Shown: positions 26,402-34,461 of the stretch, piece by piece
Numbering within the stretch: position 1 is the first letter of the stretch
Layout of the letters: every line of letters starts with the position of its first letter
Assembly: GCA_965218945.1 (NCBI GenBank)
Contig: OZ244718.1
Coordinates: 992,001-1,056,000, forward strand
Direction: 5' to 3'
Length of the DNA: 64,000 bases
Source: DAOUJW01 sp965218945
GTDB taxonomy: Bacteria; Chloroflexota; Dehalococcoidia; Lucifugimonadales; UBA2985
Notes under the pieces: model-generated
Seen by the model: the letters and a program-made list of their open reading frames with translations, nothing else
The model's database searches: none
What the model was told of the DNA's origin: nothing
Translations under genes and position numbers: made by a program

Positions 26402-28747
26402 TTGACCACATATAACTTTTCGGAGATATCGGACTTTGAGTTCGAGGCGTTATGCCGTGACCTGCTTCAAGAAGAGCTAGGGCTTTCGCTCGAGCTCTTC
26501 GCTCCCGGACCAGACGGAGGCATAGACATCCGTTATATCGGGCCCAAAGAGAATGAGGAACATATAATCGTAGGCCAGTGCAAACGCTGGGCTGAAACCT
26601 CCTTCACGAGCCTCCTTAGACACCTTTCCAGGGAAGAACTCCCCAAGATCAGAAAGTTGGCTCCCAAGCGGTACATTGTCATGACATCTGTCCAGTTAAC
26701 CCCTCGTCGAAAGGAGAGTGTTGTCAGGGCTTTGGAGCCGTGGATTCAAACGCCCGATGATGTCATGGGAAAGCACGATATATCCGGGTTGCTGGCGAAG
26801 CATAGCGAAGTGGAGCGCCGCCACATCAAACTGTGGCTCACGAGCACTGAGGTTCTAGACGCCTTGCTGAATAGCGACATATTCAACCGGAGTGAAGATG
26901 CTTTAGACCAAGCCAGAAACCAATTAAGACTTTGGGTTCCCAATCCAAGCTTCGCCCGGGCTCGAGAAATCCTTGACACCGACCGCGTGTGCGTAATCTC
27001 GGGCGCTCCCGGGATTGGGAAGACCATGCTCGCCAATGTCCTTGCGGCTGGCTACGCATCAAGAGGGTACCAACTGGTTGCGATTTCAGACGATATCGAC
27101 GAAGGGGACCGTTCGTGGCGGTCCAATGTCCGACAGGTCTTCCTATACGATGACTTTCTTGGACACGTCACTTATGGTGAACTTCGTCTTCGTAAGAATG
27201 AGCAGTCGCGTTTGGCCCAGTTCATGGAGCGCGTGCGCAGCAGCGAGAACAAGAGATTCATTCTGACAACAAGGGAGTATATCCTGTCCGAGGCCCTACA
27301 TCGCTACGAGCGACTCTCTGACATGGAACTCGCGCCGTCCAAGAACATTATTTCACTTGAAGACTATACCCATCTCATACGAGGGCGGATCCTCTATAAC
27401 CACTTGTTCTTCTCAGACCTTCCTTCCGATCTAAAGACGGCGCTAATTCCTAACGAGCGATATTGGGATGTAATACGTCATCGGAACTACAACCCACGGG
27501 TCATTGAGCACGCCGTGAGGTTGCCCCGTGGTGCTTCCCGCGCTCCAGATGAATTCGTGTCCAGCATTTTCGCCACGCTTGATGATCCCACTAGAGTCTG
27601 GGAAGTTATTTTCGAGAACTTGCCAGACATGGCTCGCCGCATACTGCTGGCCGTAGCGAGCCTTCCTACTGAAGTGTTTCTAGAGGATGTGCAGCGTGTG
27701 GTAGAAAATCTTTCGGCCGCTGACTTCGATACCGGCAGGTTCAGGAACGCCATTGGCATGATCGAAGGAACGTTTATCGACCTCAGAGAAGCAAAGCCCG
27801 GGACTAATAGCCGCGAGCGTGTAGTTGTCATCCGAGACCCTTCGGTGCGCGACTACTTGTGGGCCCGCCTCGAAGCAGTAGAAGGCGAGGCGGATGCATT
27901 GCTCAAACACGCAGTCTTTTTTGAGCAGTGCTTGATTCTATACGAAGGGCGAAACCATGCCAACGCGATGCGCACAATGTTTCTTTCTCAGACCCCTGTG
28001 CAGACCCGGAATCGAGACGTAGTCAACCACGAAGTCGTCGCGAGCCGAGCGATTGATCTGATTGACAGCACCAGTCCGGTAGTAAGCAGGTGGAGGGATG
28101 AAGACTCTGAGTATTTCCAAAGAAAACCGATGAGCATGGAGCGAAGAACCGCCTTCCTTATGGACGTTTTCGCTGCGCACCAGGGTAGTCGAGCAGTCGT
28201 CGCGTCGGCTAAATCAGCTTTAACCGCCACAATTGAGGAGTGGGAAGAGGGACGAGGGTCGCGGAGAGACGCACTAGAATTGCTCAGTCAAGCAATGAGG
28301 ACTGAAGGTCTGGTTCATGAGAATGTCTTAGAGAGAGCGGGGCGAGCCCTTTTGGGTCTTACTACTAGCCAGCTACGACAGAAAGAGGATTTTGAGGCGC
28401 TTGTTAGGTTGTCCACTCTGGACCCTGGTCTTTTTGCGGATCCTCAGCGGAGTCTTGAATCGTGGAGTTCGGAATTCGAGAGCTTTCTCGAAGGCGAGCA
28501 AGGCTGGCTCCTTGATGAACTCGACGACCCTGATTGGCTCGAAGAGGAAATGAGGGTGATCGGCCGAATAGCCGCGGCATTGGGAATGGATACATCCGAA
28601 CTCGAGGCTGACGCGGAAAGTCGTGTGAAGAAGCTGCGGATTGACAGGGATCCCGACAGTGAAGATGACATACCGGAACTCCATTCTGACCCTCGAGAGG
28701 AGTTGGACGAGACAGAAATAGATGCTTTGTTTCAGTCCTTGCGTTAA
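26402..28747 (+). CDS. Mrr-like nuclease fused to STAND NTPase (defence)
   Basis: 781 residues from TTG 26402, chosen because GAGGAG lies 7 nt upstream and the protein then begins right at its first domain (TTYNFSEISDFEFEALCRDLL); an upstream in-frame TTG at 26354 is possible. Residues 1-110 are a restriction-endonuclease fold with the Mrr active-site pattern (Asp42 in GGID, Gln59-x-Lys61 in QCK). Residues about 185-400 are a P-loop NTPase (Walker A GAPGIGKT, Lys207; acidic strand VFLYDDFLG; sensor LTTREY) of the nSTAND3 kind. The rest is helical. Such nuclease-STAND fusions are known or predicted antiphage effectors that cleave DNA after sensing a phage protein. First gene of the island. Confidence 0.8.
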   Translation: MTTYNFSEISDFEFEALCRDLLQEELGLSLELFAPGPDGGIDIRYIGPKENEEHIIVGQCKRWAETSFTSLLRHLSREELPKIRKLAPKRYIVMTSVQLTPRRKESVVRALEPWIQTPDDVMGKHDISGLLAKHSEVERRHIKLWLTSTEVLDALLNSDIFNRSEDALDQARNQLRLWVPNPSFARAREILDTDRVCVISGAPGIGKTMLANVLAAGYASRGYQLVAISDDIDEGDRSWRSNVRQVFLYDDFLGHVTYGELRLRKNEQSRLAQFMERVRSSENKRFILTTREYILSEALHRYERLSDMELAPSKNIISLEDYTHLIRGRILYNHLFFSDLPSDLKTALIPNERYWDVIRHRNYNPRVIEHAVRLPRGASRAPDEFVSSIFATLDDPTRVWEVIFENLPDMARRILLAVASLPTEVFLEDVQRVVENLSAADFDTGRFRNAIGMIEGTFIDLREAKPGTNSRERVVVIRDPSVRDYLWARLEAVEGEADALLKHAVFFEQCLILYEGRNHANAMRTMFLSQTPVQTRNRDVVNHEVVASRAIDLIDSTSPVVSRWRDEDSEYFQRKPMSMERRTAFLMDVFAAHQGSRAVVASAKSALTATIEEWEEGRGSRRDALELLSQAMRTEGLVHENVLERAGRALLGLTTSQLRQKEDFEALVRLSTLDPGLFADPQRSLESWSSEFESFLEGEQGWLLDELDDPDWLEEEMRVIGRIAAALGMDTSELEADAESRVKKLRIDRDPDSEDDIPELHSDPREELDETEIDALFQSLR

Positions 28748-29338
28748 ACCGTTCTCCTACTTTTCGGAGCGCAGCAACGTTTGACTTGGAAGTGCCTTCG
28801 AAAGAAAAAACGGTGGCCCGTCACCAGACACCTCGGCCTGAGTGTACCGAACTGAGCCTGTCTCAGAAGTCTAAACCCATAACGACATTCGGATTATGGG
28901 CCAACTTGAAGACAGGATTGTGTTGCCCATCAGCAACCTTCCACAAATGGAGGCTGTCCTTCGCAACACTAGTAACGAACCCTGCGAGAAGTGAAGCAAT
29001 TTCCATTGTCATCTCTGTCCTTTGCCTCCATTCACGCTTTTCCTATGCCTCACGCCGTGCATTGCTCAATAGTCCTGGTCAAGCTGCAATTCCGCCAGTT
29101 GCTTCTACTGCTAAGGCTCGAGTCCCAATCCGAGAGGTTCATCCAAACTGCACCACGGACCTCAAATAACGTACATTCGAGGTGGTCCGATACCTACGGG
29201 TCCTATTCTAATTGGGCGAACCTCTCAGTCAGCAACACCTTACAAATTGGGGTCTCGCTTGCGGCAACCCGGTAGATTGGTTCTAGTGCATTATGTCACT
29301 CTATCAGTTCCTTTGCTTTCCAACAATACGGAGAAGCA
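28748..29338. other. Intergenic region before the type I RM operon
   Basis: About 590 bp. Open frames exist but show no domain, biased codon use or ribosome site. No RNA or terminator recognised. It may hold the promoter of the RM operon, which I cannot pinpoint. Confidence 0.4.
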
Positions 29339-29971
29339 ATGACATATGCGCCTAGCACATATACGATATCAAACATGCGCCTCTCTGGAACTGCAGAAGT
29401 ATACCAAGGCTTGGCACGGGCTGGGCGTGGTGCCGGTGTGCGTTCCGGCGAGAGGATGCTGCGGCTCGTGGAGAGCGGAGACTTGAGTGACGACGGGTGG
29501 TTGAAACCTGATGGGCTACGGGAGGTGGGTGTAGTCCAAGGCGTGCGCACGGAACGCCACCTGCTTCGCCCATACGATGTGTTGGTGACTGCCCGCTCCG
29601 GGTCCATTCATGCCGCCCTTGTGCCGCCGGAGGTGTCCCGGACCGTCGCCGGCGTGACGCTGCTGGTGGTGCGCCCCGAAGAGCCGGAGATTGGAATGGG
29701 CCACTGGCTCTGGTACTATCTGACCTCCACACAGGGCCGCTCGCAGATCGAGAAGCGCTTGACGGTGAGTTCCACCGTCACGTCCCTGTCCGCAAAGAGC
29801 CTGGGTGAGATTGAGGTACCTGTGCCTTCGACGCGAGAGCTTGACCTCGTTGTCCGGCTTGTGGAGGCATCGGAGTCGGCATACAATTCAGCTGTGGAGG
29901 CCGCGCACTTGAGCAGGGAAACTGTTCGCGACTCTATCGTACAGGAGATTGGCTACAGGTCCAGGTCGTAG
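29339..29971 (+). CDS. Half-size type I RM specificity (HsdS-like) subunit
   Basis: 210 residues, ATG 29339 behind ACGGAGAAG. It has the layout of one target-recognition domain plus one conserved helical region: SGDLSDDGWLKPDGL, RYDVLV-type strand (RPYDVLVTARSG), VSSTVTSLSAKSLGEIEVPVPS, then a C-terminal helix. Full HsdS proteins have two such halves; here only one is encoded, and it might work as a homodimer or pair with HsdM as an alternative specificity module. It sits 16 nt ahead of hsdM, in the same operon as the interrupted full-length hsdS. Confidence 0.65.
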   Translation: MTYAPSTYTISNMRLSGTAEVYQGLARAGRGAGVRSGERMLRLVESGDLSDDGWLKPDGLREVGVVQGVRTERHLLRPYDVLVTARSGSIHAALVPPEVSRTVAGVTLLVVRPEEPEIGMGHWLWYYLTSTQGRSQIEKRLTVSSTVTSLSAKSLGEIEVPVPSTRELDLVVRLVEASESAYNSAVEAAHLSRETVRDSIVQEIGYRSRS

Positions 29972-29987
29972 CCCTAAGGAGAACATA

Positions 29988-31517
29988 ATGCCGGTAACCA
30001 GACAGGAGCTTGAGTCGAAGCTGTGGCAGGCCGCGGACATCCTGCGGGGCCAGATAGACTCGGCTGACTACAAGAACTACATCTTCTCGATTCTCTTCCT
30101 GAAGCGCCTCTCCGACCGCTTCAACGAAGAGGTGGAGCAGGCCCAGGCCTCCGGCACCCCGCGGGAGGTGGCCCTTGTTGACCATGACGAGCACGAGTTC
30201 TTTGTCCCGGAGTCGGCTCGGTGGACGGCGATTACGGGGGCATCGATGAACCTGGGCGAGACCCTGAACGTCGCCAGCCATGCCATAGAGGAGGCCAGCG
30301 GCGGCAGGCTGGACGGCGTGCTAACAGGAACCAACTGGAACGACGAGACCAAGCTGGGCAGCCCGGCCAACCGCGAGCGCATCATCCGCAGCCTGCTCAA
30401 CCACTTTGGAGACCTGGACTTGAGCGACGAGAACCTGCGAGAGGACGGCGCAGGCGGTGGCAACGTGTTGGGCGACGCCTACGAGTACCTGATCAATCGC
30501 TTCGCCGACGACGCCGGAAAGAAGGGCGGCGAGTTCTACACGCCCCGCTCGGTGGTGCGCCTCATTGTTGAACTGCTTCAGCCGGAAGAGGGGATGCGCA
30601 TCTGCGACCCCACGGCCGGTTCCGGCGGTATGCTAATCTACACGGCCCAGTACGTGCAGGAGAAGGGCGGAGACCTCCGCAACCTGGCGCTTCACGGTCA
30701 GGAGCGCAACCTGGGGACCCTGGCCATCGGCAAGCTCAACCTGCTGCTTCACGGGCTGCGGTCGCCCAGGCTTGAGGCCGGTGACGTCATCGCAGAGCCG
30801 GGCCTTGTGGACAATGCAGGACGGCTCCTCTCCTACGACCGCGTAATCGCCAATCCTCCCTTCAGCCTCAAGGCTTGGGGATACGACTTCGCGCCCAACG
30901 ACCCGCACCATCGCTTCGACCGGTACGGGGCCATCCCGCCGAAGACCAAGGGCGACCTGGCTTTTCTGCTGCACATGCTGGCGGTGACCAACGCCCAGGG
31001 GATGGTGGGGGTGGTCATGCCCCACGGCATCCTTTTCAGGGGCGGCGCGGAGGGCAGGATACGCAAGGGCATTGTGGAGGCCGACCTGTTTGAGGCGATC
31101 ATCGGGCTTGCGCCCAACCTCTTCTTCGGGGCCAGTATTCCTGTTGCCATCTGCGTGCTGAACAAGGCCAAGCCGCCGGAGCGCAGGGGCAAGGTGCTCT
31201 TTGTGGACGCGGCCCAGGAGGGGTACTTTCGACAAGGCAAGGCGCAGAACTTCATCGACCCTGAGCACATTGAGAGGATTGTGGAGGCGTACAGCGCCTT
31301 TGAGGACGTGGACCGCTTCGCCCACGTTGCAGACCCGGAGGAGATGAGGGGCAACGACTTCAACCTGAACATCAGCCGGTACGTGGACACCACGGAGGCG
31401 GTGGAGGTGATGAGCGTGGAGGAGGCCCTGGCGCAGCTGCGGGACGCGGAGCGCCGGCGGGACGAGGCGGTATCGAAGATGGACGCTCTGCTAGCGGAGA
31501 TGGGCTACGTCCGGTAG
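29988..31517 (+). CDS. hsdM: Type I restriction-modification DNA methyltransferase subunit
   Basis: 509 residues from ATG 29988, preceded by AAGGAG at the proper distance. HsdM N-terminal helical domain (about 1-150; QELESKLWQAADILRG), then an N6-adenine methyltransferase domain: SAM site DPTAGSGG (from residue 207) and catalytic NPPF (289-292). TPRSVVRLIVELL precedes motif I, as is typical. It would methylate adenine at the site chosen by HsdS. Downstream are DUF4160 and DUF2442 genes and hsdS. Confidence 0.95.
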   Translation: MPVTRQELESKLWQAADILRGQIDSADYKNYIFSILFLKRLSDRFNEEVEQAQASGTPREVALVDHDEHEFFVPESARWTAITGASMNLGETLNVASHAIEEASGGRLDGVLTGTNWNDETKLGSPANRERIIRSLLNHFGDLDLSDENLREDGAGGGNVLGDAYEYLINRFADDAGKKGGEFYTPRSVVRLIVELLQPEEGMRICDPTAGSGGMLIYTAQYVQEKGGDLRNLALHGQERNLGTLAIGKLNLLLHGLRSPRLEAGDVIAEPGLVDNAGRLLSYDRVIANPPFSLKAWGYDFAPNDPHHRFDRYGAIPPKTKGDLAFLLHMLAVTNAQGMVGVVMPHGILFRGGAEGRIRKGIVEADLFEAIIGLAPNLFFGASIPVAICVLNKAKPPERRGKVLFVDAAQEGYFRQGKAQNFIDPEHIERIVEAYSAFEDVDRFAHVADPEEMRGNDFNLNISRYVDTTEAVEVMSVEEALAQLRDAERRRDEAVSKMDALLAEMGYVR

Positions 31518-31532
31518 GGAGATGAGTGAGCA

Positions 31533-31769
31533 ATGCCGACACTGTTGCGAGAGGGGTCCTACCGGTTCTACTTCTATCTGGGCGACCGGCCAGAGCCGCC
31601 TCACGTGCATGTGCAGCGGAACAATCACATCGCCAAGTTCTGGCTGGACCCGGTAGCGCTCCAAAGCAGCGGTGGATTGAGGCCCTATGAACTTAGACGC
31701 GTCGAGCGTATCATACCAGAGTATGAAGAATCATTCTTGAGGGAGTGGAATGTACGTTTCAACCACTGA
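31533..31769 (+). CDS. DUF4160 family small protein
   Basis: 78 residues with the family hallmark RFYFYLGDRPEPPHVHVQR and a C-terminal EYEESFLREWN helix. It overlaps the following DUF2442 gene by 20 bp, the usual arrangement of this pair. DUF4160-DUF2442 pairs are often listed as toxin-antitoxin-like, though without a settled mechanism to my knowledge. Here the pair is inserted between hsdM and hsdS. Confidence 0.85.
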   Translation: MPTLLREGSYRFYFYLGDRPEPPHVHVQRNNHIAKFWLDPVALQSSGGLRPYELRRVERIIPEYEESFLREWNVRFNH

Positions 31770-32115
31770 AATCAACGTGCCGGAAGCCATGACGGTCTCG
31801 GTGACGGAGGCCGTTCTTGCCGTGCAGCTGTCCGATGGGCGCGACATCTCTGTGCCACTCTCGTGGTACCCACGGCTTGTGCACGCTACGCCGGAGGAGC
31901 GAGTCCACTGGGAACTCATCGGCGGCGGACAAGGCATCCACTGGCCCGACCTGGACGAGGACATCAGCGTCGAGATGCTGCTGGCGGGCCGTAAGTCCGG
32001 CGAGAGCAGGCGGTCCTTCAAGCAGTGGCTGGAGGCCAAACAGGCCGGGCGTGGCCTCACGCTGTACGAGCTCACCGCTTACGAAGAGAAGCGGCAACGG
32101 GGGGCTGATGCCTGA
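31750..32115 (+). CDS. DUF2442 family protein
   Basis: 121 residues. The core reads LAVQLSDGRDISVPLSWYPRL, then WELIGGGQGIHWPDLDEDISVE and LLAGR, typical of DUF2442. The C-terminal extension (SRRSFKQWLEAKQAG) is basic. It overlaps the DUF4160 gene at its start and the hsdS start (32108) at its end, so translation is probably coupled through all three genes. Confidence 0.85.
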   Translation: MYVSTTEINVPEAMTVSVTEAVLAVQLSDGRDISVPLSWYPRLVHATPEERVHWELIGGGQGIHWPDLDEDISVEMLLAGRKSGESRRSFKQWLEAKQAGRGLTLYELTAYEEKRQRGADA

Positions 32116-33208
32116 CGGGGCGCAGATACCGGACGGTTGGCGAGTGGCGCGCCTGGGGGATATGGCGGAATTTCAGCAGGGCGGGACTCCGCCCAAGAGT
32201 CGGCCTGAGTATTGGGATGGAAACATCCCGTTCGTTACGGGAGCAGACTTAAGAGATTTTCGGGTCAGCAAAGATAATGCCAGGTCATTCCTCACTGAAG
32301 AGGGGCTGTGCTCTGGCGCAACAGTGATTTGTAAGCCAGGCTCGCTATTGCTTGCAACGAGGACACGCGTAGGCTTGGTTGGGGTTGCAAGCGAGAGGAT
32401 GGGGGCGAGCCAAGACATCACATTAGTGATGCCAGGGGATTCCGCTGACCATTCATACCTCTCTAGGGTATTGCTTAGCCATGCCGACCAATTGCAGCGG
32501 ACTTCAAGAGGAACAACAATTCAAGGAGTTTCTCGCGAAGACATCAGCTCCCTCCCTGTCCTCCTCCCGCCCCTGGCTGAGCAGCGGGCCATTGCCGCCG
32601 TGCTGGACTCAATTGACGAGGCCACTGAGCGCATGGAAGAGGTCATTGGGGCCACGGAGCGCCTTCGTGACGCTCTCCTCCACGAGCTTCTCACACGGGG
32701 CGTATCCGGCTGGCACAGCGAGTGGCGGGAAGCACCGGGCATAGGCACAATCCCCGCCTGCTGGGACGTGGTAAGGCTTGGGGATGTTATTATCTCTACT
32801 ACATACGGGACGAATGCTTCACTTGATGGGTCAGGCTCAACCCCAGTGTTACGAATGGGTAATCTCCAAAATGGGCAAATTGATCTGTCCGATTTGCGCC
32901 GAGCCAACCTCACCGATAAGGACTTGCAGGAATTGAATCTGGTAAAGGGTGACATCCTGTTCAACCGCACCAATAGCCTAGACTTGGTGGGAAAAGTCGC
33001 CATAGTACGTTACCTGCCTCAACCCATATCGTTTGCGTCCTATCTCGTCCGGTTGAGGGTCCGCAGTAAGCTAGCGGACCCGTTCTGGTTGACTGCTCTG
33101 ATGTGGTCATCGAGCTGTCAATCTCGAATACGCCAGTTCGCTACGCCAGGTGTTAGTCAGGCTAACATTAGGGAATTATATACAATCCTACCCTTGCGGG
33201 GTAGGTAG
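32108..33208 (+). pseudogene. hsdS: hsdS specificity subunit, 5' part, interrupted by IS1595
   Basis: Start ATG 32108 (MPDGAQIPDGWRVARLGDM). The first target-recognition domain spans about 1-150, followed by LPPLAEQRAIAAVLDSIDEA and the central helix; the second domain begins at IPACWDVVRLGDV. The authentic gene stops at 33170, where a transposon enters; the codons to 33208 are transposon sequence. Joining 33170 to 35507 restores the frame exactly (QAN-INPTSLKSL...), giving a 414-residue HsdS. As it stands the protein lacks the last ~60 residues, including the final conserved helix, so target recognition or assembly is probably impaired. Confidence 0.85.
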
Positions 33209-33212
33209 TGTA

Positions 33213-33545
33213 TCAGTTTGATAATCCGAGCGGAGTACAATCAAGTGCTGCTAGCGTTACTTGCAAAACATTCCTAACGTCGGACTGAGTCCACTGCTCA
33301 ACATCCTTAGTTGAAAAATCAGCATACCTATCGAATTTGAAGCCATAGGTAAATTTCAACACAGGCAACAAACACTCGCAATCTATTAGCGAACAATCCC
33401 CACCCCACAGCTCCAGCCAATCAGCATCCGTTGGGCGTGGCGTCGGGGCGGGATACGTAGGCCAAGGAGTTGCCGTTGGGCCTGGGGCACAAGCCAAGCC
33501 CGCCAGCATCAGAAGTCCGATAATCAAGTAAGCAAGTCGGTGCAT
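33213..33545 (-). CDS. Small predicted lipoprotein (transposon passenger)
   Basis: 110 residues from ATG 33545, with AAGGGGG upstream. The N-terminus MHRLAYLIIGLLMLAGLAC is a lipoprotein signal with lipobox LAGLAC, followed by a Pro/Thr-rich linker (APGPTATPWPTYPAPTPRP) and a Cys-containing globular tail (CSLIDCECL, SDVRNVLQV). No known domain. It is transcribed from the promoter at 33686-33714 through a long hairpin leader. A role in the element is unknown. Confidence 0.65.
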   Translation of the reverse strand: MHRLAYLIIGLLMLAGLACAPGPTATPWPTYPAPTPRPTDADWLELWGGDCSLIDCECLLPVLKFTYGFKFDRYADFSTKDVEQWTQSDVRNVLQVTLAALDCTPLGLSN

Positions 33546-33575
33546 GGGAGGCCCCCTTGTGGCAAGGATTAGGCT

Positions 33576-33677
33576 TCTCCGCAACGAGTTGCCGGCACCC
33601 AAACATAGACCGCAAGGGGGCACGTGGCCCATTCCTTGCCATACGTCTATGTAGGTAGCCCAAACTCGTTGCGGAGA
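33576..33677 (-). ncRNA. Nested long hairpin leader of the lipoprotein gene
   Basis: Four co-axial perfect stems nest in 102 nt: 15 bp (33576-33590 with 33663-33677), 8 bp (33603-33610 with 33645-33652), 6 bp (33612-33617 with 33634-33639) and 4 bp (33618-33621 with 33627-33630, loop ACGTG). The predicted transcription start (about 33679) lies at its foot, so the RNA would start with this structure. It could be a cis-regulatory leader, a processed small RNA, or a shield against outside read-through. Confidence 0.55.
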
Positions 33678-33685
33678 GTACCTAA

Positions 33686-33714
33686 ACTATACCGCTAGCG
33701 CTAGTATTTGGCAA
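33686..33714 (-). promoter_or_regulatory. Promoter of the lipoprotein gene with palindromic spacer
   Basis: On the minus strand TTGCCA (33714-33709), a 17-bp spacer and TATAGT (33691-33686). The spacer contains the perfect palindrome CTAGCGCTAG (33695-33704), a likely repressor site. Confidence 0.6.
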
Positions 33715-33727
33715 CGGAGTCTGCTAG

Positions 33728-33773
33728 AATGCCACATCATGGCATTGAGACAGGCGCGCATTCGGCGTACAAT
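33728..33773 (+). promoter_or_regulatory. Promoter with overlapping operator for the 38-codon peptide
   Basis: TTGAGA (33745-33750), 17-bp spacer, TACAAT (33768-33773). A perfect 7-bp inverted repeat AATGCCA/TGGCATT (33728-33746) overlaps the -35 box, as an operator would. It is divergent from the lipoprotein promoter, about 30 bp away. Confidence 0.6.
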
Positions 33774-33795
33774 GGACATGATAGGAGGGACGAGT

Positions 33796-33912
33796 ATGGA
33801 GAACAAACAATCGCGCGGACGCCCGCCGAAGCCAGAGCCGGAGCGTATCCCGGACACATTCGAGAACATAATCAAGGCACTGGTGAAGCCGTTCAAACCT
33901 CGCAAGGATTGA
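33796..33912 (+). CDS. 38-residue AT-hook-like peptide (transposon passenger)
   Basis: ATG 33796 follows AGGAGGGA at ideal spacing, and a good promoter lies just upstream. The product begins MENKQSRGRPPKPEPERI and ends in a short amphipathic helix (FENIIKALVKPFKPRKD). RGRP flanked by Lys/Pro is the core of the AT-hook, a minor-groove DNA-binding motif. It could bind the palindromes in the neighbouring promoters or the AT-rich transposon ends; that is inference. Confidence 0.7.
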   Translation: MENKQSRGRPPKPEPERIPDTFENIIKALVKPFKPRKD

Positions 33913-33933
33913 CACGACTCTATATGATGCGGG

Positions 33934-34017
33934 TGCGGGCGGCGGGAATCGAATCCACACGGAGGCTTGCTCCAGCGTATTGCGAGTACGCTGCGTCTAC
34001 CATTTCGCCGCGCCCGC
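33934..34017 (-). tRNA. Leu-type (long variable arm) tRNA with anticodon CGC
   Basis: 84 nt fold as a class II cloverleaf: perfect 7-bp acceptor GCGGGCG/CGCCCGC; D stem GCG/CGC with an AAATGGTAGA loop; anticodon stem GCGTA/TACGC with loop CTCGCAA; variable arm stem GGAG/CTCC; T loop TTCGATT on a 5-bp stem with one A-C mismatch (53-61); discriminator A, no encoded CCA. Acceptor, D loop and A73 look like tRNA-Leu, but the anticodon CGC reads GCG (Ala). Position 8 is C instead of the near-universal U. It may be a non-canonical or decaying tRNA carried by the transposon. Confidence 0.6.
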
Positions 34018-34172
34018 ACGAGAGGGAATAGCTCTAGTGGACTGATCACCGACGCCTAGTCAGCAAGGTTGGTTGCATTGTTGCCGTTGGTCTGTCAACG
34101 TGCGTGTAGAACGAAAATGGCAGGAGTAGTTGGCCTGGCCGCTTGACATGCCCTGCACCACAAGGAGACATG

Positions 34173-34415
34173 ATGGCTACACAGGATTACGTTACCAAAG
34201 GCGAGCTAGAGGCTCGACTTACCCCAATGAACGAGACACTGGGCAAAGTCGTGGATTTGTTGGGTCAAGTCATCGAGAGCATGGTCACAAAGTCTGCGTA
34301 TGAAAAGGACGTAACTATCATTAAGGCAGAATTGTCCGATATCAAGTCCTTGGTAGAAGGCACGAACCGACTCGTGACCATGCTTATTGAGGACAAACAA
34401 GAGGAGGGTTCCTAA
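34173..34415 (+). CDS. Small coiled-coil protein (transposon passenger)
   Basis: 80 residues from ATG 34173 (an adjacent ATG at 34170 also fits) behind AAGGAGA. Heptad-like hydrophobic spacing runs through VTKGELEARL...LGKVVDLLGQVIESM...IIKAELSDIKSLVEG, suggesting a coiled coil; no catalytic residues. Found between the tRNA and the convergent transposase gene. Function unknown. Confidence 0.65.
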   Translation: MATQDYVTKGELEARLTPMNETLGKVVDLLGQVIESMVTKSAYEKDVTIIKAELSDIKSLVEGTNRLVTMLIEDKQEEGS

Positions 34416-34461
34416 GCAACCCGCGCCTCACCGCATAACCTATACCCTACGCTATGGTAGG

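Noticed and set aside
28786..29169. 127-codon frame before the half-S gene
   Set aside because: No domain and no ribosome site; codon use unlike neighbouring genes.
33708..34031. 107-codon plus-strand frame covering the peptide and tRNA region
   Set aside because: It overlaps the better-supported 38-codon gene in another frame and runs antisense through the tRNA.
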